Part shown: positions 10,382-21,311 of the stretch, piece after piece
Layout of the letters: each line of letters starts with the position of its first letter
How positions within the stretch are numbered: position 1 is the stretch's first letter
From: Antedon mediterranea
Lineage: Eukaryota > Echinodermata > Crinoidea > Comatulida > Antedonidae
NCBI RefSeq assembly: GCF_964355755.1
Contig: NC_092676.1
Coordinates: 11,826,288-11,890,287, forward strand
Length of the DNA: 64,000 nucleotides
Direction: 5' to 3'
Notes under the pieces: generated by a model
What the model was told of the DNA's origin: nothing
What the model saw: only the letters and a program-made list of their open reading frames with translations
The model's database searches: none
Program-made: the position numbers and the translations under genes

Positions 10382-10959
10382 TTTATTTTGTTTTTGCATT
10401 AGCAGTTCCAAATGTTTTCCCATATAGGGATAATTCATGTTATGAAAGTACAATGTGAGACTAAGCATGAATGTATGTCATTTTAGTTTCAAATTATTAA
10501 TCAATTTCATTTTGACTCATGCGTTTTGCAGCAGCTACACTAGCAGCCGTCATATCATGAATATTCATGTATGGATTCAGGACATCTATAGCTTCTACCT
10601 TAACCTAATAGGTCCAACCAGAATAACAAACAACGCGCGAACTCTCATAACAACCGATCTCCGATTGCAATTTTGTTATGTCGCGAGTGACACGATGAAA
10701 TTACTAAATTATATAATGATAATGATGCAGACTAAAAACCACCACAAACAAATTAAATATACGGTCATTAGGCTATAGAAGTAAATACAGTACCTACTTT
10801 TTTGTTTAAATGTATTCTACTGTAGCTGATCCTACTAGGCCCAGGCTAGCCTACGTTTCAATCTGAATCAAAATGTAGCATAGACAAGGCCTACCTTCCT
10901 TTCATTCTATCTGAATTAAATCACAAGAATCTACTTGTTATATCAAACAAATAATTTTA
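10382..10959. other. Unassigned DNA
   Basis: No gene or element termini seen. The frame at 10455-10778 has no family resemblance. Confidence 0.3.
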
Positions 10960-11640
10960 TTTTTCTGCTATGGTACAAATGCCATTCGGTGACAGATGAA
11001 AGGCCATATTTCATCTTTCATCCCTTGAAATTATTTATTTTATACCATCACACTTAAAAACGGTAACGTAAAATGACGTCACCGTTAAAGTGTGTCGTCA
11101 CATCTATATATAAATCTTGCTTAATTTTGACATAGGCGAGTACATTGGAAAAACTTCGGGTCAAATCTCCGCCTTGGACACATACCTCATCTATCTCAGA
11201 TATACAGTGAGACGTAGATTTGATAACATTAGTTCTCAGTATTACGATATTGTTCCATATTTCTATCTTTGGAAGATAAAGGTTTTTAAAACAAAATTTC
11301 TGATTTCATCGGTAGACTTTCAACCGTACTCGGAGGTAATTTCCGGGTTCACGGTGAGAGTCATCACCTTGCAACTTTCTGGTTTCAACTAAGTTGGCCG
11401 TTGTTGGCTATAGCCATTTTAGTTAATTGTTTATAACAATATGCTTTGGCACATTTTTTTTTTGGTTTATTCAGTGGAAAATAGTGGCATTAAAATACAA
11501 TTTCGGGGTATTTCATGAAATCCCCTGAATTTTGAGAGACTTATTATTTACTTCAATTAATAATTATCATATAGCTGGCTGAATAAAGAATTATTTTGTT
11601 TCATCACAGAATGAGATACACCAGTTACCCAGATATTTTT
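10960..11640 (+). repeat. Segmental duplicate of 9350-9726 (copy 2)
   Basis: Parallel to copy 1 but interrupted by the Helitron-like insertion at 11103-11422 and a hairpin at about 11049-11096. It includes the acceptor and the complete last-exon remnant at 11610-11727. Confidence 0.65.
11103..11422 (+). mobile_element. Short Helitron-like element (320 bp)
   Basis: It begins TCTATATATAAAT after an A and ends TTTTAG before T, with the perfect palindrome TGGCTATAGCCA just upstream of the end. These match Helitron rules (A|TC...hairpin...CTRR|T, here TTAG). Related copies are 17816-18130 and the segment nested in the larger copy at 25151-25430. Confidence 0.6.
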
Positions 11641-11727
11641 GACAAAGACAAGTGTGTGCATCATTTAGTAGAGAGATCAGATCCTTGCAAGAAATGTACC
11701 GGACCAGCAACAGGAGTTGGAAGATAA
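11610..11727 (+). pseudogene. MSMB-like last exon (copy 2) missing a cysteine
   Basis: After acceptor TTTCATCACAG the exon reads MRYTSYPDIFDKDKC, then LVERSDPCKKC and ends GPATGVGR plus TAA. It aligns in the same phase with the last exon of the gene at 23213-23984 (PDHCIDIF, IADRSD, GPISGVGK). Compared with copy 1 at 9684, 12 bases encoding DHCA are missing, removing a cysteine the family uses in a disulphide. No matching first or second exon was found upstream, so it is probably a pseudogene, although the frame is otherwise intact. Confidence 0.65.
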
Positions 11728-12119
11728 GAATTTCAATGCGATGGATCAGTAGGCCTTATATAGATTTCGTACTTATCAGTAGACCTAGTATAAATTTCCC
11801 AAACAATTCTATATTAGTTTAACTCACAAAAATAACGAATACATGTTTTATGCATAAGCATTTACAAACATAATTTTTGTCTCACGTTTTTATATTCAAA
11901 CTCAAATTTCGCGGCCCGACTCCACTTATGTTATGTTGATAACAATAGAAATTGAAAATGGGTCTTTTAACAATGTCTATTTATGAATTTTGAATCATAG
12001 TTAATTCTTTGAGTAACGATTAGATGTATGTGATTTATTATTTTACGTACTGTATTGATAGTTCGTGTTGAAAATTGAATTGCCAAAGGATATAATAAAC
12101 AAGTAGGCCTAAGTAAGAA

Positions 12120-12530
12120 TCTGAACTCATCATTCATCTGAACAACTTTACGTATTTGTGCAGGGCAATCTTATAGATCACATTCGAAATTACTTTTTTT
12201 ATAAGCTTAACGTTCTAAACATTTATGATTTGAATAAGCTTCAGATAGCTCTATTTATGTTCCGCTTAACTAAAAATATCTTGCCTTTTCATATAAGTTC
12301 TCTATTTTCAAAAACTGCTGAAGGTCATACACATAACACTTGAAGTTCGAAAAATAATTTTATTCCTGATAAGTCGTTATATAAGCCCCGTCGTCACTCT
12401 GTTTTTTTATGTTGGGGCCTAAGCTCTGGAGTGTTATCTCACAAGAGTTAAAAATAAAATGTACAGTCTCTAGTTTTAAATACAATTACAAAAAGCTTTT
12501 TTCTCTGAATATAATACATTATTAATTTTT
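12120..12530 (+). pseudogene. CR1/Jockey-type LINE C-terminus
   Basis: The frame carries LNVLNIYDLNKLQIALFMF and later HTHNT, the C-terminal signature seen in CR1/Jockey-clade LINEs (LNILxxxDLYKLQxxxFMY, HxYNTR). Downstream, in shifted frames, are remnants of the terminal WGLSSGVLSHK block. The upstream reverse transcriptase is absent, so the copy is 5' truncated and broken. Confidence 0.65.
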
Positions 12531-13059
12531 TTTTTCTCTTTAAGTTGAACTGTACTTAAATACTACGTAACTTATTATTAGCCAATGCTAAAGTTTAAAC
12601 ACTTATTTATTTAATAACTTATACTATTGTTTTTTTTTTATTAATTTACTTTTTAAATTGTTTATTTTACATATGTATTTTTACTTCTTATTTTATATTC
12701 TTACTATGTATATCTTACTCGTCATACTTGATTAAGTTTATGTATCTTTTCGGGTGGGTAAGCCTTAAAGTTCTTTGAACTTATTTGCCCACCAGCCACA
12801 CATCTTTCTTGTATATATATATGTTTATTGTTACTTAATTATCATATTCATTTTGCGTGGAAAATCAATAAAAACAAAAACAAAAAAGCATTCAGATTTC
12901 AGTATCAACTACAGTATATTTAATCATTGTGTTGTTGGGAACACGCTGACTTTTAGTTTTAAATATTTCCGGTTTTTAGAAGAGGAGTGGTCTAGATTAC
13001 CAATGGTTTAATATTGACTATATCGGCGGATTAATATATCAAGGCGCAATACTTAAGTA
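12531..13059. other. AT-rich, LINE 3' flank
   Basis: T-rich DNA that may include the 3' UTR of the LINE at 12120-12530. Nothing else recognised. Confidence 0.3.
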
Positions 13060-13157
13060 GGCTTATAACTTCTATATAAAGAAGAAAAGATAAAACACGC
13101 CTTAAATAGGTTGTAGAAACGTCACCTCAGGACTACAATTCATTTCGACTTCAGGTA
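13060..13157 (+). promoter_or_regulatory. Candidate TATA promoter and 5' exon
   Basis: TATATAAAG at about 13073 lies 80 bases before CGACTTCAG|GTATGG, a possible donor. The coding start of the gene at 23213 follows directly after an acceptor, so that gene needs an upstream non-coding exon; this is one candidate, although 10 kb away. Confidence 0.2.
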
Positions 13158-13700
13158 TGGATAGATTTTATTTATTTATTAGTTTAAATATTAGGCATAC
13201 GGTGCAAACATCAACAAATATATTAAAATGTGCCATAAACGACCAAGAGGTGAATGTTTTATCAAATTTTATAGGAAAAACAGAGCCTGAAACAACTATG
13301 AATTCCATTTGTTATGACGATTCATCAAGCTAAACTTTAGTTTTATCTGGTTTCTGGTTTTATTTGTTCTACTCATTGCAATATAAAACATTGAATTGAG
13401 AGTAAATTACATATACCATTTGTACAATAATAAAAACAGTAAACATTAAAATCTCATTCAGAGCATCAATAAGTCGAAAAAGCTTATAAAAAGAAAATAT
13501 CATCCCAAAAAACAATTAACCTGTACACAAAAAAGGACGTTACCATTTACAAGACATTAAAATCGAAATTGTGATAATGTTCTGATTAAAATGGTAAAAA
13601 TTCATTTTTCTATTATTATTATTACTATTATTATCACATTTATTATTATAATGATTAAACAAAAACAACGGCAAGTAGCAGGGAGGCAGTAGGGCGGGAG
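13158..13700. other. Unassigned AT-rich DNA
   Basis: Includes a (TTA)n-like run near 13605-13640. Nothing else recognised. Confidence 0.3.
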
Positions 13701-13916
13701 GCGATTTTTTTTTCGTACATAAGTTGGGGACCCCTTATGTAACGTCACAAAATGAACATGAATAATTCATTAGTTGTTCACAATTCACGTGATTGCCTTC
13801 GCGTATTCTTCTTCACACACACACACGGAACAACACATTTAACTGATGAATTATTCATGTTTATTTTGTGACGTTTCATGAAGGGTCCCAAACTTATGTA
13901 CGAAAAAAAAAATCGC
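13701..13916. mobile_element. Short Mutator-like MITE (216 bp)
   Basis: The termini GCGATTTTTTTTTCGTACAT and their inverted partner match the 879-bp element at 3139-4017. The middle matches that element's AATTCACGTGATTGCCTTCG segment in reverse. Flanks GGGCGGGAG and GGGAGGGAG (9 bp, one mismatch) support the same 9-bp target duplication. It is an internally deleted derivative. Confidence 0.85.
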
Positions 13917-14129
13917 GGGAGGGAGAGAAAATCACTTATATTTATTAATTAGGCGGCAAAGTGCAGGGAAACAAGAATTTCTGTATCTTTTCGTTCTGCA
14001 GAAAAATTCGCTGAGATTTTCATTGTTTCTAAGGACCCTTCCACATGTGTCCGCTCTACTTTACTCTATGTAGAAAGGGTACTATTGTGTTCTTTTAGGC
14101 TATAGAGCCTTTATATTATATCAAAGGTA

Positions 14130-14240
14130 AAGTGGTAGGGCTGGTAGAGCCCGCAAATCTCACAATTTCCCGCAAATGTTAACAAATCCATTTTTACCAC
14201 AAACATATCACCCGCAAATGTAAAAAATTGCTCTGCATTA
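14130..14240 (-). repeat. CATTTGCGGG-type dispersed repeat
   Basis: The minus strand contains several spaced copies of ACATTTGCGGG or close variants. The same motif series, in plus orientation, is at 23041-23160, ending GCGGGCTCTAC in both. Its class is unknown. Confidence 0.55.
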
Positions 14241-14499
14241 CTTAGACAATAAGTACATGTCTCTATAGTATAGTTACTACAGTAGCGTTGTTTTCTATTC
14301 AATTTCAATTTAAAAAACAGTTTTTACCATTATCTTCATAACTGTACTGTTATGTACTGACGATTTTTAATGATATTGCAATATATTTTAATTTATTTGG
14401 ATATAGTATTTATATGCATATTTAATGTTTATACAAATGTTATTCTAAATGTTTTTTATACAATCAGTGCAATAGGAGACCTACTAGATAGTGATTAGG

Positions 14500-14626
14500 T
14501 TCGCTTTTTAGGAATCCTGTCTCTGTCTGGTTTTGTGAGATGTTTTCTTGTTGTTTGTCCACGTTTTTTAATATTGTATTTTTATGGAGACAAAAATAAA
14601 TGAAATGAAAAAAAAAAAAACAAAAA
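14500..14626 (+). mobile_element. LINE 3' end with A-rich tail
   Basis: The segment ends AAAATAAATGAAATGAAA plus poly(A), the common 3' end of non-LTR retrotransposons. No coding part is present. Confidence 0.35.
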
Positions 14627-15256
14627 AATTGGACCTTTAGAATTTTAGTAATCATGAACTTCAAGGCATACAAAGAATGGCAGCTTATGCGCGTCATTGG
14701 TAAACACGCAGGTACGCACGTCGTGTCAAATTTTAAATGTTAAAAAATGATTAAATGTTTTTGATGAATAACAAGAATACGTTTGATATCTTCTGAGGCG
14801 TTTCGTTTTTTTTCACGCACAATCTACTACTGGGAACGTAAAAACGCGCTTTTTACATAAATTACATTTTAAGTTAGGCCTATTATTATTTTGACATCAA
14901 ATCGCGTTATACGAGCACATTTAATGTGACAAATTGCGCATATGTAGGTCTAACTTTAAAAAGTTTGGAAAATTGGCAAAATTATACATATTTTGAAAAT
15001 GTCATATCTCATCAGAACGTACTCAAACATAGTGTTATGTAACGTCATGTTGCATTTTAATGAAATCTGAACGAGGGATTTTCTGAAATCTTAATCATAT
15101 ATAACAAAAACTGTGTATGCACTAAAAAATGTAGATTTTGAAAAGATGAAAAGCATCTTAATTAATTTTAATTGGGAAAATTATTTTATGTTTGAAAATA
15201 TTAATAATATTTGAGATAGTATAATCAACAATATAAACAAGGCTATTTCTGAATCT

Positions 15257-15811
15257 GTGCCTATTAAGAAAAGAAATAAGATTAAATCATTTCCTTGGAT
15301 TACTACAGAAATTAAGAAACTTTGTACAAAGAAAAGAAAATTATATAGGAAGGCTAAGATTTTAAAAACAAATGAAGCTACAGATATATTTAAGTGTTGT
15401 AGTAAGGAACTGGAAAAAGCCATATATTGCAGTCACAGAAATTATGTTTTAGACATCTCAAATAAGACTACTTCAAATATAAAGCAATTTTGGGCATATA
15501 TTATGGCAATTAGACAAGATTCACAAGTTATAAATTTTAAGATTAATGATGGTATAATAACAGATGCTAGAGAGATAGCAAATTTGTTCAATGATCAATT
15601 TTCTAGTAACTTCAGTTATAATGATGACGATGGTAATTATGACTTGCTCTGCAACTCTGATATTATCCGTCAGAATTACATGGAACTTGAGAAATTTAAT
15701 TTGATGGAGGTTTATCAGGCATTAAACTATTTAATTGTTTCAAATCTCCAGGACCTGATAATTTACTTCCCATTGTTGTTGTATGTGGGCACCTACTGGA
15801 ATATCTCATAG
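15257..15811 (+). pseudogene. LINE endonuclease-RT linker
   Basis: The frame carries PWITTEIKKLCTKKRKLYRK and NIKQFWAYI, then IANLFNDQFSSNF, the order found between endonuclease and RT in CR1/Jockey LINEs. From about 15740 the sequence leaves the LINE pattern at the deletion point. It has no catalytic domain. Confidence 0.75.
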
Positions 15812-16166
15812 GTATAGACTTGAAAGGGTACAGAGAAAGGCCACTAGAATAATTATGTACAGAAAAGAAGGAAATTGGGACACTTCATATTTATATAGGT
15901 TAAAGACCCTAAATATGTTAAGTATTGAAGATATATTTAAAATAATGCATGGCCTATGTCCCTCATCCTTTAATGAGTTTGTGAGATCAAGTGAGAGGTG
16001 TGAAGGGCGTTTAATACATTGGAAGGCTCAGACCAATACATTTTTAAATTCATCGTTTGTTATTTTTCCTAGATTGTGGGAGCAACTTCCTAATGAAATT
16101 AAACAATGTGCTACAATTTCAGACTTTAAAGCCCAACTCACCAAACATTTGATCTCAAAATATTAA
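15783..16166 (+). pseudogene. LINE RT C-terminal (thumb) region
   Basis: Contains LERVQRKATRIIM, then LKTLNMLSIEDIFKIMHG and RLWEQLPNEIKQC, the ordered blocks at the C-terminus of CR1/Jockey LINE polymerases. The frame ends in a natural stop. It overlaps the upstream frame by about 30 bases at the deletion junction. Confidence 0.8.
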
Positions 16167-16430
16167 GTTGTAATTGTTTATATTATTTATAATTATTGTT
16201 TATTCAATGTAGCTTATTCTTAATTGGTGTATCCCATTATAACTTTGTTTTGTTTTTAATTAATTTGTACTACTTAGTTTTGTTATTTTTGTATTTTATA
16301 ATAATGAGGGAGTAAGAGCAGTTTTCTGTTTGGGCTCATGCCTATTACTTGTTCCTGGCAAGATGAATTGTAAAACGTACTTTTAAGAACTTTTACCGAA
16401 TAAATATTATTATTATTATTATATTATATC

Positions 16431-16974
16431 TTCACAACTGGTAGCAGCTTAGAAGATGGGTTACTGTAATGAATACGCGAAGTATACTTTTGAACGTGCG
16501 TTAACTATTTAGAAATTGTAAACAATGGGTTTTATTATTAGATATTATTTTTGATGCTCTGATCAAAGATATTTTTGCTATGATTTTGTGATACTTCCGT
16601 GTGCCTGCGCTATATATGATCCTTGCTACTATAACGAAAATCTTATAAACAGCACGTCTAGTCTAGTCTATATTGTAATGGGGTTTGTTCTTAATTTTAA
16701 AGAGGCTATAAGTACAAACAGTGCTTTCTATTAGGCTTTTCCACTTTATCTTCTTTATTTGAAGTAAAACAAATAAATTCAATTAAACGATAGTGTGCAT
16801 AAACTTCAGGTGAAGAATGTACCTTGATTTCCTGTCGTAACACGTATCATCATATACTCTTTCCTCTCTCATGACATGATGATCAACTACGTACAGCCAA
16901 TGTTACTCTTTGCGCTGAACTAAGGCCACTTGGAGATGATAATCTGACAACGCACTAGGTTTAATTGGATTGGA
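16431..16974. other. Unassigned DNA
   Basis: No gene, element boundary or RNA signature recognised. Confidence 0.3.
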
Positions 16975-17270
16975 TCAAGACCCTACCTTAAAAGAACTGG
17001 GTATTAAGATTGAATTTGGTAGGGTTAAAAACATTAACAGAATCCAGTCGCAGAAAACGCAATCAATGAACTCGGTCTTGAATGTCTTAATGTTAATCTT
17101 GAAGGAGAATCTTTAACACCAGTTACTCTGGCGATCGCAACTGCTAATTTGAATTCCAGAATTAAACAGGGTGGCCGCGACAATCTGCACGAGAAATCTG
17201 GACTCAACTTCGTCAATGTACTAAGTCAAAGTTCCGTTGTCCGAATCTCAGATTGCTATTGTGTACAAGC
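16975..17270 (+). pseudogene. Decayed retroelement integrase fragment
   Basis: Reading across frames gives GRVKNINR, NPVAENAINELGLECL, LTPVTLAIATANLNSRI and LSESQIAIVYKQHR. This order (NPVAExAxxEL, LTLAxATANLNSRIR, LPxxDxQLIxxQ) is one I associate with integrase C-terminal halves of LTR-type retroelements in marine invertebrates. Frameshifts occur near 17040 and 17170. No LTR was found. The superfamily is uncertain. Confidence 0.5.
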
Positions 17271-17815
17271 AACATCGTTGTTGCATTCACCTCTAACAAT
17301 CCAGACTCTGATTCTGACTCGCATGTTGACAACACCACTCCACCAGTTGCGATAACTACACCACCTCTCAAGTTCTCTACTGAAACTTACCCTTATAATG
17401 GCAATCTTCAACTGGCAATCTTCAACGTCACTACTAGAAACAAACAACCGCCTAAATGGAAAAACACTGGAGTATGTGTATTAAATCTTTAGACTTTGCA
17501 TTATTTTTTACCATTGGACTTTGGCTTTTTGTTCATATTCGTTTATATTTCATAAAGCTGTTGTGTCTTCATTACCACTTATATATAAATCCAAAGGCAA
17601 ATTACTGAAAAAATGACAATGCTGTGGGTATCAGTGGCTGGATCTCAATGGAGATACTAAAAAAAAGCGAAAAGCTAAATCAAAACGATAAAGTAAAACA
17701 GCCAGAAAAGTTAGTAGAGCTTTCGGGCAACACTAGCCCTTGATCAGTGCAAGTGAAGGAATTTGGATAACGTCATAGCATAAGAACTGGCAAGTGCTGC
17801 CTGGGTGGACAGGAA
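17271..17815. other. Unassigned DNA downstream of the integrase remnant
   Basis: Proline/threonine-coding short frames around 17300-17490 may be the tail of the same retroelement. Nothing firm. Confidence 0.3.
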
Positions 17816-18130
17816 TCTATATATAAATTATGGTTAATTAACAATTAACAATGGAAAAATGTTGGTATAAATCTCCGCCTTGGATACCTACCTTATCTAT
17901 CTTAGATGTACCGCGAAACGTAGATTTGATAACATTACTTTTCAGTTCTACGCTATTGTTCCATTTTTGTCTTTTACAACGACAAAATTTAGCGTTACCT
18001 ATCGAAATTTGTGGATATCACAGGGTTACTTTCACACACTCGCGCTGTTGTTCAACTGGCTTCCGGGTCCGTCACTTCCTGCAAAATGGCCGTTGGTGGC
18101 GACATTCAATATTAAATACAAACATTTTAG
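17816..18130 (+). mobile_element. Short Helitron-like element (315 bp)
   Basis: Starts TCTATATATAAATTATGG after A and ends CATTTTAG before T, as at 11103-11422. Internal similarity includes AATCTCCGCCTTGGA and GTAGATTTGATAACATTA. It lacks the GGCTATAGCC palindrome of the other copy. Confidence 0.55.
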
Positions 18131-18142
18131 TGGTTCAACTGA

Positions 18143-18410
18143 TCGTGAACTACTGCAATTAATTTGTTTTAGATATTCAACTAATCAATTATATTGATTA
18201 AAGGCATTTACTTTACGTGAACTACAATTTGTTTTAGTAATTAACTATTATTGAAGGCCTTTACTTTTACGTGAACTACAATGTGATTTACTGATTCAAC
18301 TAAATCGTGAACTACAATTTATTTGTTTTAGATATTTAACTAATCAAGTATGAAGGCCTTTAATTTACGTGAAATACAATTTGTTTTAGTAATTGAACTA
18401 ATTATTTATG
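18143..18410 (+). repeat. Degenerate minisatellite, about 55-70 bp units
   Basis: Five imperfect repeats begin GTGAACTACAATTTG and contain TTTTAGTAATT and GAAGGCCTTTA (starts near 18144, 18217, 18272, 18308 and 18370). Confidence 0.65.
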
Positions 18411-19034
18411 CTATTTATTAATCATTTAATCAAATTTAGGTGCGATTCAATGTTACTATAGGAGATTATTTATGTTGCTTGTTCTATTTATAACTATAAA
18501 TGGTGTCTACTACGACCAATATATAAGTAGGCTATGAAAGTTGTTATTTGATCATTTTGTTCCAAAATTAACAAGCTGCTGTTGTCATGATATATTGTGA
18601 TACAAATGTTAAAGTACCGCTCACTGTCTCAACTCAACTTTTGGTCTCTTGGTACGGTCACGTTAGAGACTGTTTCAGTGATTGATTACCCCTATTAACG
18701 GGTTCCTCCTGTGTGTAACGTTCAGAAAATATATATAATAATATAGTAATATGTATATTATACGTATACACTGTTCTTTACAATTATATTATTTGCATCT
18801 TACCTTCTTATGATTAATACCAATTTTTGTAATACCAATTGTTGTAAAGTTTTTACATCATTACAAGAGAGTTAATGTACATTTTGTTTACAAATAATTA
18901 AATCTATTGAGACATTCTTACTACCTCGTCAGAACGTTAATAGCATTTCACAACAATAGTCCCACATAGAATACCCACGTTACCATATAACTTGCCCTAC
19001 CACAATATACTCTAATTTGCTATATTACACTGGA
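18411..19034. other. Unassigned DNA
   Basis: No feature recognised apart from short TA runs near 18728. Confidence 0.3.
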
Positions 19035-19105
19035 AACGATATTTTTGGCGTACCTAATTTATGGACCACCATGAAACATCACAAAATAAACATGCATTAC
19101 TCATC
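19035..19105. mobile_element. Decayed end of the Mutator-like element
   Basis: ACATCACAAAATAAACATGC with a following TCATCAGT resembles positions 25-75 of the 3139-4017 termini. Only one degraded arm is present. Confidence 0.4.
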
Positions 19106-19178
19106 AGTCATATGCATAGGTATCACCCGGGCTTCAATTTCCAGAGGAGTTGGTCATGTTTCGAGAACCATTTGAGTA

Positions 19179-19424
19179 CACCCACTAGAGGGTGCGAGAG
19201 CGAAGCGAGCGAACCCTCTAGTAAAAGAAATACAACAAAAGGAGACAAGGCGGTGAATGGTGGGTGGAGACTAAATAAGAGTAGAAAACAAAGAAGGTAG
19301 CTTGGTAGAGATATAAACAATTTTGGAATGAAACTAAAAAAACAGCTTAAATGGTGGTTAATATTGAAGCTTAAATGTTGGTAGTCAATGGAATAATTTT
19401 ACCAATCTGGGAGGATGTTCCTAA
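19179..19424 (+). repeat. 245-bp direct repeat, copy 1, with Helitron-like 3' end
   Basis: Nearly identical to 19805-20056. Both open with a hairpin-bearing sequence (CTAGAGGG...CCCTCTAG around GCGAAGCGAGCG) ending CTAG before T, as Helitron 3' ends do. The following 200 bases (GGAGACAAGGCGGTGAATGG) are shared. Open frames here are by-products of the repeat. Confidence 0.65.
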
Positions 19425-19591
19425 TGTTAAGTCCAAAAGGTTTTGTGGTTTTAAGTTGTAATTCCCAGTGGTTTTCTTTGTCTTTGCGAGTTTTGTCGCT
19501 CCATTTGACATCGTGGTCTATTGCAATAACTCTGAAATTTGCAATATAAATAAAATAACAGCAGAAAACTTGGTTACTTCATTGTTTTAAT

Positions 19592-19645
19592 CGCTACAAA
19601 TCTGTTTCGTATGACCAGCATGTAGCTGGCCGCACTCTTCAGGCG
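19592..19645 (-). ncRNA. Hammerhead ribozyme motif (type I, minimal)
   Basis: The minus strand carries core CTGAAGA (position 7 is free to vary in the consensus), an extended stem II of about 11 pairs (one mismatch) around a TACAT loop, then GAAAC, a two-pair stem III with six-base loop, and GTA cleavage triplet before GCG. Stem I is short (CGC/GCG). Such minimal hammerheads are known in Penelope-like retroelements. The flank TACCTTCGTATTGAGCAC is a Penelope-type terminal sequence also found, inverted, near 21860. Confidence 0.7.
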
Positions 19646-19731
19646 TAATATAAAACATAAGTGACCTTAAGGTTATTTATGCTCTACCTTCGTATTGAGC
19701 ACTCTATCCTAACGGTCTGATACTTTCAACC

Positions 19732-19734
<3 letters not shown>

Positions 19735-19804
<70 letters not shown>
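19735..19804. repeat. (TA)n microsatellite
   Basis: About 35 uninterrupted TA units separating the two 245-bp direct repeats. Similar TA runs mark almost every junction through 23040. Confidence 0.95.
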
Positions 19805-19808
<4 letters not shown>

Positions 19809-20056
19809 CCACTAGAGGGTGCGAGAGCGAAGCGAGCGAGCCCTCTAGTAAAAGAAATACAACAAAAGGAGACAAGGCGGTGAATGGTGGGTGGAGACTA
19901 AATAAGAGTAGAAAACAAAGAAGGTAGCTTGGTAGAGATATAAACAATTTTGGAATGAAACTAAAAAAACAGCTTAAATGGTGATTAATATTGAAACTTA
20001 AATGTTGGTAGTCAATGGAATAATTTTACCAATCTGGGAGGATGTTCCTAATGTTC
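19805..20056 (+). repeat. 245-bp direct repeat, copy 2
   Basis: Copy of 19179-19424, starting at the same base after a TA tract and diverging after GGAGGATGTTCCTAATGTT. Confidence 0.9.
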
Positions 20057-20220
20057 TTCAGAACGTAGCAATCGGCCAACAAGATCTGGATATATATATA
20101 TATATATATTGGGGCGACTTATTCTCATTCTCACAGATTTTCCTCATCTTTATCGTTTCAAATTAATTAATTAAATTTCAGTATATCATCGGGCGGTTTC
20201 GAATTAATGTTCATTGCCTA

Positions 20221-20256
<36 letters not shown>

Positions 20257-20364
20257 ACAGTAGGCAAAGAACATTAATTCTAAACCGCCCGGTGATATAC
20301 TGAAATTTAATTAATTAATTTGAAACGATAAAGATGAGGAAATCTGTGAGAATGAGAAAAAGTC

Positions 20365-20435
20365 GCCCCAACCGAGACTCGAACTCGGACCGTCTGCTTG
20401 ATATGCAGTTGCCCTAACCATTAGACCACTGGGGC
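20365..20435 (-). tRNA. tRNA-like cloverleaf, anticodon AUC (copy a)
   Basis: 71 bases fold as a full cloverleaf: acceptor GCCCCAG/TTGGGGC, D arm with box A (TGGTCTAATGG), anticodon stem CTGC/GCAG with loop ATATCAA, and a perfect five-pair T stem with box B (AGTTCGAGTCT). A TTTTT terminator lies four bases downstream. The anticodon would be AUC (Asp codon GAU), which is not a normal eukaryotic Asp anticodon. It may be a tRNA pseudogene carried by the repeat. Confidence 0.65.
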
Positions 20436-20728
20436 TTTCATGGTATTGTTCAAACTCGATTGGATAGCGACTCTTTAACACTCTCGGCGTGGTACGGCGG
20501 AACAGCACTAGTCCTCAGTTGTACACACGCGCAACAGAGATCAAATTGATACGCCCTCATCTTACAGTATTTTTATTCACGAGGCGGGATCTCCGAAGAG
20601 ATACTTTTATATATATAAACACAGTAGGCAAAGAACATTAATTCTAAACCGCCCGGTGATATACTGAAATTTAATTAATTAATTTGAAACGATAAAGATG
20701 AGGAAATCTGTGAGAATGAGAAAAAGTC

Positions 20729-20799
20729 GCCCCAACCGAGACTCGAACTTGGACCGTCTGCTTGATATGCAGTTGCCCTAACCATTAGACCACTGGGGC
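20729..20799 (-). tRNA. tRNA-like cloverleaf, anticodon AUC (copy b)
   Basis: Same structure as the copy at 20365-20435, with a one-base change in the T stem (AAGTTCGAG for GAGTTCGAG). The terminator is conserved. Confidence 0.6.
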
Positions 20800-21240
20800 T
20801 TTCATGGTATTGTTCAAACTCGATTGGATAGCGACTCTTTAACATTCTCGGCGTGGTACGGCGGAACAGCACTAGTCCTCAGTTGTACGCACGCGCACCA
20901 GAGATCAAATTTATACGCCCTCATCTTACAGTATTTTTATTCACGAGGCGGGATCTCAGAAGAGATACTTATATATATATAAACAAATCAGGCACAGAAC
21001 ATTAATTCTAAACCGCCCGGTGATATACTGAAATTTAATTAATTAATTTGAAACGAGGAAATTCCTCATCTTTATCGTTTCAAATTATATATATATATAT
21101 ATATAATTATAGATGAGGGCGTATCAATTTGATCTCTGGTGCGCGTGCGTACAACTGAGGACTAGTTGTGTTCCAACCGTACCACGCCGAGAATGGTAAA
21201 GGGTCGTTATCCGATCGAGTTAAAGAACAATACCATGAAA

Positions 21241-21311
21241 GCCCCAGTGGTCTAATGGTTAGGGCAACTGCATATCAAGCAGACGATCCGAGTTCGAGTC
21301 TTGGTTGGGGC
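21241..21311 (+). tRNA. tRNA-like cloverleaf, anticodon AUC (copy c)
   Basis: As copy a but inverted on the chromosome, with substitutions in the variable region (GACGATCC) and T stem (CTTGG). A TTTTT run follows. Confidence 0.6.

Larger units (their letters stand above)
15140..16430 (+). mobile_element. CR1/Jockey-type LINE lacking its RT core
   Basis: Two frames survive: the endonuclease-RT linker (15257-15770) and the RT C-terminus (15783-16166). The catalytic RT between them is deleted. The 3' end is an A-rich/ATT microsatellite (AAATATTATTATTATTAT) near 16404-16425, a usual tail for this type of LINE. Confidence 0.8.

Noticed and set aside
17034-17492. Host gene on either strand
   Set aside because: The plus-strand translation across frames shows integrase motifs; the minus-strand frames are shadows.
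19123-19947. Minus-strand frames starting MFISLPSYLLCFLLLF as membrane proteins
   Set aside because: They are duplicates of the 245-bp repeat and run into a (TA)n tract; no start context or splice support.
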